Positions 1 to 7,049 of a stretch of DNA of 10,688 nt are shown here, one piece after another (position 1 is the first letter of the stretch; each line of letters begins with the position of its first letter). The stretch covers positions 1-10,688 of the forward strand of contig NZ_JNIV01000128.1 in NCBI RefSeq assembly GCF_000701405.1, read 5' to 3'. Made by a program: the position numbers and the translations under genes. The notes under the pieces are model-generated. The model saw only the letters and a program-made list of their open reading frames with translations, did no database searches and was not told the origin of the DNA. The stretch is from Deinococcus marmoris DSM 12784 (lineage in GTDB: Bacteria > Deinococcota > Deinococci > Deinococcales > Deinococcaceae).

Positions 1-447
1 GACATCAATCTGACCAGCACGGTGCCAGGGGCGTACTTTGCGATCATGTTTCCGGGGCTGATCAGCGCGTTCGGGGTGTTCCTGATGCGGCAGTTCTTCG
101 AGACGCTCCCGGATGACCTGCTGGAAGCGGCACGCATCGACGGCATGAGCGAGTTCGGGATTTTCTGGCGGATCGCGCTGCCGCTGGTCCGCCCAGCTTT
201 GGCCAGTCTGGCGATCTTCACGTTTCTGGGCAACTGGAACGCGTTCCTGTGGCCGCTGATCGTGATCCAGAAACCCGAGTTCCGCACGCTGCCGGTGGGG
301 ACCGCGCTGTTCAACGGGGAGGCGGGGACGCAGTGGGGACTGATCATGGCGGCGAGCAGTCTGGCGGTGATTCCGGTCCTGATCGTCTTTGCCATCTTCC
401 AGAAACAGATCATCGAGGGCATCGTGTTGACGGGCATGAAGGGATGA
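1..447 (+). CDS. Carbohydrate ABC transporter permease, CUT1/MalG-like, 5' end outside window
   Basis: This is an inner-membrane permease subunit of a sugar importer, and only its C-terminal 148 residues are visible. The frame is open from base 1, so the gene starts upstream. Visible residues 42-61 match the EAA loop that docks on the ATPase subunit: EAARIDG, then nine residues, then I-A-L-P (consensus EAA-x3-G-x9-I-x-LP). Two hydrophobic segments follow, around visible residues 64-88 and 112-135. The protein ends in GIVLTGMKG, the tail typical of MalG-type permeases in the CUT1 family. Its stop codon overlaps the ATG of the deacetylase gene (ATGA), so the two are probably translationally coupled. 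The family is clear. The sugar is not shown by the sequence; the deacetylase and kinase downstream suggest an N-acetylated amino sugar or a glycoside containing one. Confidence 0.93.
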   Translation, partial: DINLTSTVPGAYFAIMFPGLISAFGVFLMRQFFETLPDDLLEAARIDGMSEFGIFWRIALPLVRPALASLAIFTFLGNWNAFLWPLIVIQKPEFRTLPVGTALFNGEAGTQWGLIMAASSLAVIPVLIVFAIFQKQIIEGIVLTGMKG

Positions 448-1289
448 GCGCCCCCGCGTCTCTTCTGGCCGTCTTTGCCCATCCCGATGACGAGGCTCTG
501 CGCTGCGGTGGGGCGCTGGCGCTGTATGCCGCACGTGGCGCGCAGGTTCACCTGATCTGCCTGACGCGCGGTGAGGCAGGACGCAACACCGACCCTACCC
601 TGGGCAATGTCGATCTGCCCACCCAGCGGGAAAAGGAACTCAAAGACGCCTGTCTTGCTCTGGGCATCCACCCCCCTATCTTTCTCGGCTACCATGACAG
701 CGGGCGGGGTGACCGGCTTCGCCGCGACGATCCCCTGGCCACCATCAACGCCGACCTGACGGCGATGGAACGCCAGATTCTGGAAGTGATCGAGGCCACC
801 CATCCTCAAATTATGCTGACCTTCGACCCACATGGCATGTACGGCCACCCTGATCATCTGATCACCCACCGCGTCGCCACCGCTGCTTACGCCAGCAGTG
901 GGTTCCGGCAGGTGCGCGTTCAGCGACTCTTTTACACCGTTCAGAGCCGTGAGGAAATGCTTCGCCTCCAGAGTGGGCGTTCTCTTGGCGTGCTGGAGGG
1001 GCTGGAACCGGAGACTTACGCGGTCTGCGACTGCACCATCGCTGCCCGGATCGACATTCGCGCCTATGCGGCACAGAAACGGGCCGCCCTGTTCTCCCAT
1101 CGCACTCAAACGGGTCCACTCAGCACCCTGGGCACCCTCAGCGACGAGCAATTCGGCCCACTAATGGAAAGCGAGACCTTTAGCCTGGGCGGGATTCGCT
1201 CCTCGGTGCCTGAGTACCCAATGCATGATCTCTTTGCGGGCCTGAACGTCGAGTTCCGTCCTGCGGCACTGCCGGAGCGGCCTGCGTGA
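444..1289 (+). CDS. PIG-L/LmbE family zinc-dependent N-deacetylase
   Basis: This 281-residue protein belongs to the PIG-L family, which removes N-acetyl groups from GlcNAc-type sugars (relatives include MshB, BshB and diacetylchitobiose deacetylases). The family signature AHPDDE lies at residues 12-17, giving zinc ligands H13 and D16 and the likely catalytic base D15. A second motif, HPDH at residues 135-138, supplies the third ligand, H138. The ATG at 444 was chosen because it overlaps the permease stop (ATGA) and puts AHPDDE near the N-terminus, as is usual; the frame is open further upstream, but only as a shadow of the permease gene. No signal peptide is visible, so it should act in the cytoplasm. 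Its stop overlaps the GTG start of the kinase. Bacillithiol synthesis (BshB) is an alternative role, but the sugar-transport operon favours a catabolic one. The substrate is inferred. Confidence 0.92.
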   Translation: MSAPASLLAVFAHPDDEALRCGGALALYAARGAQVHLICLTRGEAGRNTDPTLGNVDLPTQREKELKDACLALGIHPPIFLGYHDSGRGDRLRRDDPLATINADLTAMERQILEVIEATHPQIMLTFDPHGMYGHPDHLITHRVATAAYASSGFRQVRVQRLFYTVQSREEMLRLQSGRSLGVLEGLEPETYAVCDCTIAARIDIRAYAAQKRAALFSHRTQTGPLSTLGTLSDEQFGPLMESETFSLGGIRSSVPEYPMHDLFAGLNVEFRPAALPERPA

Positions 1290-2188
1290 CGGCGCGTGAC
1301 CTGGTCATCCTGGGCAACATCAATGTGGACCTGATTCTGGGTCCCCTGGACGGCTGGCCTGGGCGCGGCACTGAAGTTCTGGTGGAGGAGTTGCAGTGGC
1401 GCGTTGGCGGGAACGCTGGAAACGCTGCCGCCGCCTGCACTGCGTTAGGCACAGACCACGCTGTAATCAGTACGGCTGGGGATGATCTGGCCGGGAAGTG
1501 GCTCCAGGAGCAGCTCCCCGCCGAGCAGGTCACCTGGCTTCCCTGTAGTGGGCCGACTTCCGTGACCGTCGCCGTGACCCATTCAGACGGCGAGCGGACG
1601 TTCATCACCCAGTTGGGGCATCTGGCAACCCTGGAGTGGGCGGACCTGCGGCCCCACGTTCCAGCCAGCCGCTTCGCCCTGCTGGCCGGAGCCTTCCTCA
1701 CGCCAGTGCTACGCCGCGAGTATCCCGAGGTATTGACGTATTTCGGGCAAACCGGAACACTGGTGGCCCTCGACATGGGCTGGCCCGATGGCGGCTACAC
1801 CCCTGAACTGCGGCAGGAGGTTGAGCGCTGGTTGCCCCGAATCCACCATCTACTGATCAATGATCTCGAAGCGCTGGCTCTGACGGGTGAAACCGATCTG
1901 CGGTGCGCCGTGGAGTGCCTCGCTTCCCACCTGCACCCGGACGGCACCCTCGTGATCAAGCGTGGTGCCGACGGCGTTCTGCTGCATCACGGTAGGCAGG
2001 TCAGCCTGCACGCGGCCCCGGCCATTCAGGTCAGCGACACCGTCGGGGCCGGTGACATCTGGAATGCTGCGTATCTGCATGCGCTCATCCAGGCAGAGGG
2101 CACAGAGGCCGCCGCTGAGTTCGCAGTGCAAGTTGCTTCCACGGCTGTTTCCACCAACCCCAGGCGTTACCTCGCGCCAGAGGATTGA
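1286..2188 (+). CDS. PfkB (ribokinase) family carbohydrate kinase
   Basis: This 300-residue kinase has the length normal for the ribokinase/PfkB family. The N-terminal substrate-binding strand GNINVD is at residues 10-15 and the first family signature, GGNAGNAA, is at residues 41-48. The second signature, DTVGAGD, is at residues 251-257; D257 is the expected catalytic base and GAG forms the anion hole. The start is a GTG overlapping the deacetylase stop by 4 bases (GTGA), so translation is probably coupled. In this operon it most likely phosphorylates the sugar that the ABC transporter brings in, perhaps after deacetylation to an amino sugar. PfkB kinases act on many sugars and nucleosides, so the substrate cannot be read from the motifs. 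The name 'ribokinase' should not be transferred without evidence. Confidence 0.93.
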   Translation: MTARDLVILGNINVDLILGPLDGWPGRGTEVLVEELQWRVGGNAGNAAAACTALGTDHAVISTAGDDLAGKWLQEQLPAEQVTWLPCSGPTSVTVAVTHSDGERTFITQLGHLATLEWADLRPHVPASRFALLAGAFLTPVLRREYPEVLTYFGQTGTLVALDMGWPDGGYTPELRQEVERWLPRIHHLLINDLEALALTGETDLRCAVECLASHLHPDGTLVIKRGADGVLLHHGRQVSLHAAPAIQVSDTVGAGDIWNAAYLHALIQAEGTEAAAEFAVQVASTAVSTNPRRYLAPED

Positions 2189-2204
2189 GGTTGCCACGGA
2201 ACCC

Positions 2205-2227
2205 CTCACGGCCTGGTGAACCGTGAG
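2205..2227 (+). terminator. Hairpin after the kinase gene, possible weak terminator
   Basis: CTCACGG (2205-2211) and CCGTGAG (2221-2227) form a perfect 7-bp stem around a 9-base loop, 17 bases after the kinase stop codon. Its position fits the end of the operon. No T-tract follows, so it may be a stabilising or Rho-associated hairpin rather than a classical intrinsic terminator. The true stop may be the stronger hairpin at 2421-2437. Confidence 0.3.
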
Positions 2228-2316
2228 AGCCTTGAGCGCCCAGGCACGATACCCCACGGCACGGCTTACGCCACACGTACCCCTCGCTGATGCTGTGCCA
2301 TGGCGCGCCACTAAAA

Positions 2317-2374
2317 TTGGTCAAGGCGCAGCCTAGGGTGGTGAATTAAAGGCCAGTTGGTCATAATTTGGTCA
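2317..2374 (+). repeat. Three copies of TTGGTCA between the kinase and tRNA genes
   Basis: TTGGTCA occurs at 2317-2323, 2357-2363 and 2368-2374. The last two are 11 bases apart, close to one helical turn, so a protein could bind both on one DNA face. CATAAT at 2362-2367 lies between and overlaps them and resembles a -10 box, but I see no convincing -35 box and no gene on the + strand that it would serve. An operator is a guess. Nothing else in 2189-2445 looks like a gene. Confidence 0.35.
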
Positions 2375-2417
2375 CGATCCCAAAAAGCACGCCTTCAACC
2401 GCCTTCGAGAAACGCAG

Positions 2418-2445
2418 AAACCCCGCACTGGGCGGGGCTTTTCTT

Positions 2446-2446
<1 letters not shown>
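2418..2446. terminator. Intrinsic terminator 3' of the tRNA gene, probably bidirectional
   Basis: CCCCGC (2421-2426) and GCGGGG (2432-2437) form a 6-bp GC stem with a 5-base loop. On the + strand the stem is followed by CTTTTCTTT. On the - strand it is followed by TTTCTGC and lies just past the tRNA 3' end. It should end the tRNA transcript, and could also stop + strand read-through from the sugar operon. Confidence 0.75.
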
Positions 2447-2522
<76 letters not shown>

Positions 2523-2614
2523 GGGTGTGTGGGAAAGGAATTCGCTGGACAGGTCAGAAGCTACATGTGGAACGGCATAACCAGCTCTGGCTCCGGCAAA
2601 CCTGGGCCGCAGGG

Positions 2615-2623
2615 AGTATAGCA
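2615..2623 (-). promoter_or_regulatory. Candidate extended -10 promoter for tRNA-Arg
   Basis: Read on the - strand, this is TGCTATACT: a TATACT -10 hexamer preceded by TGC, which fits the extended -10 form. Transcription would start near 2607, giving a leader of about 85 bases before the mature tRNA 5' end. No good -35 hexamer lies at 17 bases, although an extended -10 can work without one. It is a candidate only. Confidence 0.35.
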
Positions 2624-2704
2624 AAGGCCAGCAGAATGAAGAGAGAACCCCGTGAGACAAAAATGTAAGCCCGCTCTGTCTACACTCCCTTGAGGTTTCC
2701 TGAG

Positions 2705-3430
2705 ATGACCAATGCGGTGTACACCATGACTGTTCATGCCCTGACGGGCGTCGTATCGGCCCGGGCAGCCGAGACCATGCTCCAGGCCCTGCTGCGCGAG
2801 CAGCACCTGAAGCCCGACACCGTGACGGCCCAGGACCTTCAGCGCCTGCTGTCCGGGCCGCTGCTGGCGCGGCTGTCGATGGTCTTGCCCGAGGCGCGTG
2901 CCCGCCAGGAACTGCTGACCCTGGCCCGGCAACTGGCTGCCGAATACCCCAAGGCCCCCACCCTGATGACCCAGATGGCCCCCTTTGCCGCCTGGGACGA
3001 CGACTCGGATGCGGGCGGCCTGTCGCTGGCACACCTGAGCCTGGGGGCCGACGACTTCGAGTTCGACGATCCCGAATACGTGTCCGTGGGGCTGGGCCGC
3101 ACCTATGACCTGAGCAGCGCGGACGGGCAGGAGGAACTGCTGCGCGAACTGGCCCGCTTCTCGGGCGTGCAGGGCGTGATGGTCTGCCGGGCCAGCGGCG
3201 AGGTGCTGCAAAGCCGCGCCATCGCCGGGGCCAGCGGCCTGGGCGGGGTGGTGGCGGCCACGGCGCTGCTGCTGGGGGGCCGCACGCTGCGTCTGATGTC
3301 GGCGGACCTGGGGGGGCGCACCGTCTGTATGCGCCCGCTGGGCGAGTACTGCGTGGCCGTGGTGGTGGGCGCACAGGCCAACGTGGGCCGCATGCTGGTG
3401 GAATTACAGGGCCTTCAGGTGGCCGCATGA
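2705..3430 (+). CDS. Roadblock/LC7-domain protein with an extra N-terminal helical domain
   Basis: This 241-residue cytoplasmic protein has three parts. Residues 5-80 are a helical domain that also occurs at the N-terminus of the protein encoded at 5160-6962. Residues 95-135 are an acidic, flexible linker (WDDDSD, DDFEFDDPEY). Residues 140-240 look like a Roadblock/LC7 domain: a helix, then the strand GVQGVMVCRASGEVL, a Gly/Ala-rich helix, and two strands ending in GEYCVAVVVGAQA. Roadblock proteins dimerise and often bind or regulate small Ras-like GTPases; MglB, the activator of MglA in polarity and twitching motility, is the best-known bacterial example. I chose the ATG at 2705 because TGAGG at 2691-2695 sits 9 bases before it; the in-frame TTG at 2690 would include that ribosome-binding site. 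The stop overlaps the ATG of the next gene (ATGA). The exact role is unknown. Confidence 0.8.
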   Translation: MTNAVYTMTVHALTGVVSARAAETMLQALLREQHLKPDTVTAQDLQRLLSGPLLARLSMVLPEARARQELLTLARQLAAEYPKAPTLMTQMAPFAAWDDDSDAGGLSLAHLSLGADDFEFDDPEYVSVGLGRTYDLSSADGQEELLRELARFSGVQGVMVCRASGEVLQSRAIAGASGLGGVVAATALLLGGRTLRLMSADLGGRTVCMRPLGEYCVAVVVGAQANVGRMLVELQGLQVAA

Positions 3431-5025
3431 CTTCCCGCAGCACAGGCTGGTTGCTGACAGCGGCGCTGCTGGGCGCAGGTTCGGCGGGCGCGCAGGACCT
3501 GGGAGCCTACCGGGCGCTGGCCGCCGATCTGGACGGGGCCGTGACGGCGAGGGCAACGTCAGCGGCCCAGGCCCTGACCCGGCTGGACGCGGCGGACGCA
3601 GATCTGAAAAAACTGGCCCCCAGCCTGCAAAACCGTCAACTGGCCAGCGCCCTGCAAGGCTCGCTGGAACGCGCACGCGGCTCGCTGGCGCGCAGTCCGG
3701 CGGAACTGGAGGCCCAGGTTCTGCTGGCGCGCGGCTTCATGCGCAAGGCGCTGTATGATCAGACCCTGACCCTGTTGGCCAGCGCCCCGGCCAACGGCAC
3801 GGCGCAACTGCGGCTGCTGGCCGGAGAATTTGGCCTGAGCGGCGCGGCAACGCAGGCGCTATTAGCAGACGGCGCGGCGGGCAAACTGCCCCGCGTGGCC
3901 TGGCGGCTGCAACGCGAGGCTGCCGTAAAGATCGGCGCGGCCCTGAATACGGCCCAGCCCACCCAGTCCCCCACCACGTACCTGAACCTGTCGCGCGGGA
4001 TGGCCTGGTTCACGGCGGTGCAGGACGCCCCCGGCGCGGGTGACCTGAAGGTTTCGCAGTTCGGTGACGCGCTGCGGCAATTGACCGTGGGCGACGTGGG
4101 CGCACTGGGCACATCGCTGACGGCACTGCGCCAGAACAACGGCGCGTTCGTGAAGTCACTGGCCTCAGCGCCGAGTGGCGCGGTGGTCACGCCGTCCACC
4201 ACGCCCGCCGTTCCGGTGACCGTTACGCCGGGCAGCACCACCGTAACCCCGCCAGCAACACCTGCCGCCACTGCCACACCAAGGCCCACCGCCCCCGCCC
4301 GCCCGGCCAGGACCAGCGCAGGGGAGGTCTACGCCGCGCTGGGCCGCGCACTCACCGCTGCCGGGCACGGCGATCCCGCGCTGGCCCGCGAGCAACTGGG
4401 GCAGGCCGGGGCCGCGCTGGCCGCCGCGCCTACCACCTTGCGCAGTGCCCAGGGCTACGACGCGCTGGTGTTCGATCTGGGCGCAGCCCAGGTCCGCACG
4501 GCGCTGCGCCCGGACGACGTGCAGGCCCTGATCGCTGGCCTGTCGGGGCTGGAGCGCCGCGCCGCCGGTCAACCCGTCAGCACGCTGGACAACGTTTCAG
4601 CCGGGGTGGCACGCGGCTTTGGGGGCTGGCTGAGGGTGCTGGTCTTCGCACTGCTGGCGGCCCTGGCCTTCGTGCCGCTGTACCTGCTGAATCTGGCTTT
4701 CGGCGGGCGCAACACCTACTGGCGGGCCATCGCCTCGGGGCTGGCGCTGCTGCTGCTGCCGGTGTTTCTGGAAGGCTTGTTCGGCCTCTTGGGGGCCATC
4801 GGTGACCTGACCGGCGTGGGCGCGCTGCGGGCCGCCAGCAATTTCACGCTGACCCAGAACGCCTACGGGCTACCGCTGTGGGCGCTGTCGGCGGCTCTGG
4901 CCATCGGCCTGAGTACCTTCGGTTTCCGGGGGCTGTGCCAGCAGTTCGGTCTGCTGGGTCGCCGCAGCGCGCCGCAGCAGGAAGTTGCCGCCGCGCAGAG
5001 CCTGGACTGGGACGAGGACCTGTGA
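3427..5025 (+). CDS. Exported protein with a Pro/Thr linker and three C-terminal membrane segments, function unknown
   Basis: This 532-residue protein begins with a signal peptide (hydrophobic core W8-A17, AGA before a likely cut after A22). Residues 23-247 are Ala/Leu-rich helices that resemble an alpha-solenoid or TPR-like fold without a clear repeat signature. Residues 248-297 are a Pro/Thr/Ala-rich linker. Residues 298-395 are a second Ala-rich helical domain. Three membrane segments follow at about 401-425, 434-457 and 482-503, and the protein ends in a short acidic tail, WDEDL. With three segments after a cleaved signal, the large domains face the periplasm and the last about 30 residues face the cytoplasm, where they could meet the Roadblock or coiled-coil partners. 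Its ATG overlaps the Roadblock stop, so the two are coupled. I do not recognise the family; a transmembrane adaptor of the neighbouring cytoplasmic proteins is inference. Confidence 0.75.
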   Translation: MTSRSTGWLLTAALLGAGSAGAQDLGAYRALAADLDGAVTARATSAAQALTRLDAADADLKKLAPSLQNRQLASALQGSLERARGSLARSPAELEAQVLLARGFMRKALYDQTLTLLASAPANGTAQLRLLAGEFGLSGAATQALLADGAAGKLPRVAWRLQREAAVKIGAALNTAQPTQSPTTYLNLSRGMAWFTAVQDAPGAGDLKVSQFGDALRQLTVGDVGALGTSLTALRQNNGAFVKSLASAPSGAVVTPSTTPAVPVTVTPGSTTVTPPATPAATATPRPTAPARPARTSAGEVYAALGRALTAAGHGDPALAREQLGQAGAALAAAPTTLRSAQGYDALVFDLGAAQVRTALRPDDVQALIAGLSGLERRAAGQPVSTLDNVSAGVARGFGGWLRVLVFALLAALAFVPLYLLNLAFGGRNTYWRAIASGLALLLLPVFLEGLFGLLGAIGDLTGVGALRAASNFTLTQNAYGLPLWALSAALAIGLSTFGFRGLCQQFGLLGRRSAPQQEVAAAQSLDWDEDL

Positions 5026-5047
5026 TGCAATGGAGGCTATGTCTGAT

Positions 5048-5058
5048 ACGGATTCCGT
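5048..5058. promoter_or_regulatory. Interrupted palindrome ACGGA-T-TCCGT in the gap between operon genes
   Basis: Two perfect 5-base arms flank a central T, in a 134-base gap (5026-5159) inside an operon whose first two genes overlap. The site could be an operator, a small RNA structure or part of a dispersed repeat. The rest of the gap holds a small GC hairpin near 5076-5087 and no supported gene. Confidence 0.3.
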
Positions 5059-5159
5059 CTAACGTGGCCTCTCTCGCCCGTCCGGGCCTCCGGGGCAGTG
5101 ATGTTTAGCCTGCCGCCCAGGAAGCGGGCGCGCTCCAGACGTGATCCGGCGACGTGCCC

Positions 5160-6962
5160 ATGTCAGCCATGAACGCCAGCCTGCACCAGTTGCCGGTCAA
5201 GATGCTGGGTGACCTGATCTCGCCGCGTGCGCTGGAACGCATCTTGCAGGACGCCGCCGCCGAGCGCGGCACCACGCCGGAGCGCATGGACGTCCGCACG
5301 CTGGAAAGCATTCTCAAGCGTGAGGTGTTCAAGCGGCTGCAACTCAGCGTGCCCGCGCCGCTGGCCAAGCGCCGGGTTTCGGAGGTGCTGGAAGAACTGT
5401 CGCAGGTGACCCAGGAACGCCTGCCCGCCAACGACGCCGCGCTGGACGAGCTGGAAGAACAGGCCCGGCGGTTCGCGCTGTACTTCGACTGGCCCGAGAC
5501 CCAGCGCCTGCGCGGCGTGCTGGGGGTGGCCCGCCAGGAGCAGGAGGGCGGCCAGGACACGGCGGCCCTGGTACAGGAGGGCCAGGACCTGATCGCGCAG
5601 ATGGACCGCCGCCTGCAAGAAGGACTGGTGATGCAGGCCCAGGATCTGGCCGAACTGCGCGCCGTCTTCACGCGGGTGCAGGGGCTGGGGGGCCGCGAGG
5701 TGCGCCGCCTGGACACCCTGATCGCCCAGATCGACGAGGCCCAGACCCAGAGTACGCTGCTGCCCGGCGAGGTAGACCGCGCCCGCACCCTGACCTACAA
5801 CCTGCGCAAACAACTGGAATCCTCGGTGGTGGAGGGCCTGGGCAGCGGCGACCGTAGCGGAGACGCGCAGGCGCAGGCCCGCGTGCTGGAACTGGAACGC
5901 GAATATGCCCGGCAGGCGCTGGACACTGCCGAGCGCGAGTTTGCCCCGCTGCTGCTGCTGCGACCGGACCTGCGCGGGCAACTTGAGGCGCTGCGCGGGG
6001 GCGGCGAGCAGCACCCGCTGACGGCGCAGGCGGTAGAGGGCTGGAGCGAGACCCTGCGCGCCGTGCTGGCTGGGGTCCTGGACGAGCAACGCGCCGAACT
6101 GGCGGCGCTGGAACGCGATCTGGCCAGCCACCCGGCGGGTGCGGGGGTGCGGGTTTCACTGGACGCCGCCCATCACCTGCTGGACGGCGGCACCCTGGCC
6201 AGCGACGAGCTGCGCGCCCTGAGTACGGCACGCGGCGCGTTGCAGGCCAGTCCCGACGGCACGGCCCTCAGCGGCGAGGCGGGCCTGAACGCGGGCCGCG
6301 AACTGCTGGAGATCGAGCGCACCGCCCGTGACCTGCCCGGCGCGGCAGCCGAACTGGCCCCACTGCTCCTGGAGGCCCAGGCGGCCCTCTCGAACGGTCA
6401 GGCGCTGGATCTGGACCCGCTGTGGGCGGTGCTGGAACGCCACATGGGCGCGGCAGCCCAGGAGCGCGAGGGCTTTGATGCCCGCGCCGACAGGATCGTG
6501 GCCGAATACGACGCCGTGCGCGGCCTGGCCGGAGAAACCACCCAGCGCCTGGGCCGTCTGGCCGATACCCTGCGTGCCCAGCGCCGCCTGGGGCCGATGA
6601 GCGCCCCGGCCCGCGCCCGCTACGCCCAGACCCTGGGAGACGCCGAAACGCTGCTGGCCGAGGCCCAGGCCGAGTACCGCGCCGCCCAGGAAGTCACGGC
6701 CACTTTCGGCGACGACGCCCTGAGCGGTCTGCTGGGCGTTTTTGAGCTGGACGCAGCGGAACTGCCCGCCGAGGTGTGGACCCTTCAGGGCTGCATGTTG
6801 CTCAGCGGTCCCTACGACAAGAGTACCGTTCCCCTGACCAACCTGATCACGGTGGCCGAGGACATGGGCGTCACCGAGGTGACCATGCACAGCGCCAGAC
6901 ACCGCTGGGAAGCCCAGCAGGACGCCGATGGCCTGTGGCGGGTGACCCGAACGCAGCGTTGA
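5160..6962 (+). CDS. Coiled-coil protein sharing the N-terminal domain of the Roadblock protein, function unknown
   Basis: This 600-residue protein has no signal peptide or membrane segment, so it should be cytoplasmic. Residues 5-80 align with the N-terminal domain of the 2705-3430 protein: a helix ending in ALERILQDAA, a turn rich in P/T/D, LESIL, and RLQLSVPAPLAKRRV where the other has RLSMVLPEARARQEL. Residues about 85-510 are almost entirely Ala/Leu/Glu/Arg/Gln-rich helix with few prolines, consistent with long coiled coils or a helical bundle. Residues 515-600 form a small mixed domain (strands near WTLQGCMLL and VTEVTMHSA) that I do not recognise. Starts at 5154 (GTG), 5160 (ATG) and 5169 (ATG) are all possible; none has a good ribosome-binding site, and I chose the first ATG. 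The gene follows the membrane protein by 134 bases on the same strand. A structural or scaffold role is inferred. Confidence 0.75.
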   Translation: MSAMNASLHQLPVKMLGDLISPRALERILQDAAAERGTTPERMDVRTLESILKREVFKRLQLSVPAPLAKRRVSEVLEELSQVTQERLPANDAALDELEEQARRFALYFDWPETQRLRGVLGVARQEQEGGQDTAALVQEGQDLIAQMDRRLQEGLVMQAQDLAELRAVFTRVQGLGGREVRRLDTLIAQIDEAQTQSTLLPGEVDRARTLTYNLRKQLESSVVEGLGSGDRSGDAQAQARVLELEREYARQALDTAEREFAPLLLLRPDLRGQLEALRGGGEQHPLTAQAVEGWSETLRAVLAGVLDEQRAELAALERDLASHPAGAGVRVSLDAAHHLLDGGTLASDELRALSTARGALQASPDGTALSGEAGLNAGRELLEIERTARDLPGAAAELAPLLLEAQAALSNGQALDLDPLWAVLERHMGAAAQEREGFDARADRIVAEYDAVRGLAGETTQRLGRLADTLRAQRRLGPMSAPARARYAQTLGDAETLLAEAQAEYRAAQEVTATFGDDALSGLLGVFELDAAELPAEVWTLQGCMLLSGPYDKSTVPLTNLITVAEDMGVTEVTMHSARHRWEAQQDADGLWRVTRTQR

Positions 6963-7034
6963 CCCGAGACCGCATTGATCGGATGCAGCGTTGATCGACA
7001 CAGCATTGGCCCGACACGGCGCTGATCCCCGGCG
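6940..7034 (+). repeat. Degenerate 16-base tandem repeat across the end of the coiled-coil gene
   Basis: Six imperfect units can be laid out, starting at 6940, 6956, 6972, 6988, 7003 and 7019. They follow the pattern GCrTTGAyCCGA plus four bases, for example GCGTTGACCCGAGACC and GCATTGATCGGATGCA. The first unit lies in the coding end of the upstream gene, and that gene's stop codon lies inside the second. The array ends just before the tsaE promoter candidate. Confidence 0.55.
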
Positions 7035-7035
7035 C

Positions 7036-7041
7036 TAGCAT
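7036..7041 (+). promoter_or_regulatory. Candidate -10 box for a leaderless tsaE transcript
   Basis: TAGCAT fits the TANNNT form and ends 8 bases before the tsaE ATG. Transcription would then begin at or next to the start codon, as is common for leaderless mRNAs in Deinococcus. No Shine-Dalgarno sequence precedes this ATG, which supports the idea. A -35 box is not evident. Confidence 0.4.
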
Positions 7042-7049
7042 CGGCGGCG

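Noticed and set aside
2313..2331. AAATTGGTCAAGGCGC, which resembles the IS30 terminal repeat (AATTGGTCAACGC)
   Set aside because: Only about ten bases match, with no transposase remnant nearby and no partner repeat. The triple TTGGTCA pattern explains it as well.
5025..5108. A 27-codon frame beginning ATG CAA right after the membrane protein stop
   Set aside because: The composition is not protein-like and it carries the palindrome. The overlap with the upstream stop is probably chance, since there is no conserved or motif-bearing sequence.
5163..6131. A 322-codon - strand frame opposite the coiled-coil gene
   Set aside because: It is a shadow in Leu/Gln/Ala-rich coding DNA. The + strand frame is longer and shares a domain with a neighbour.
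6156..7001. A 281-codon - strand frame
   Set aside because: Gly/Gln/His-rich composition without motifs; it is antisense to the coiled-coil gene and the tandem repeat.
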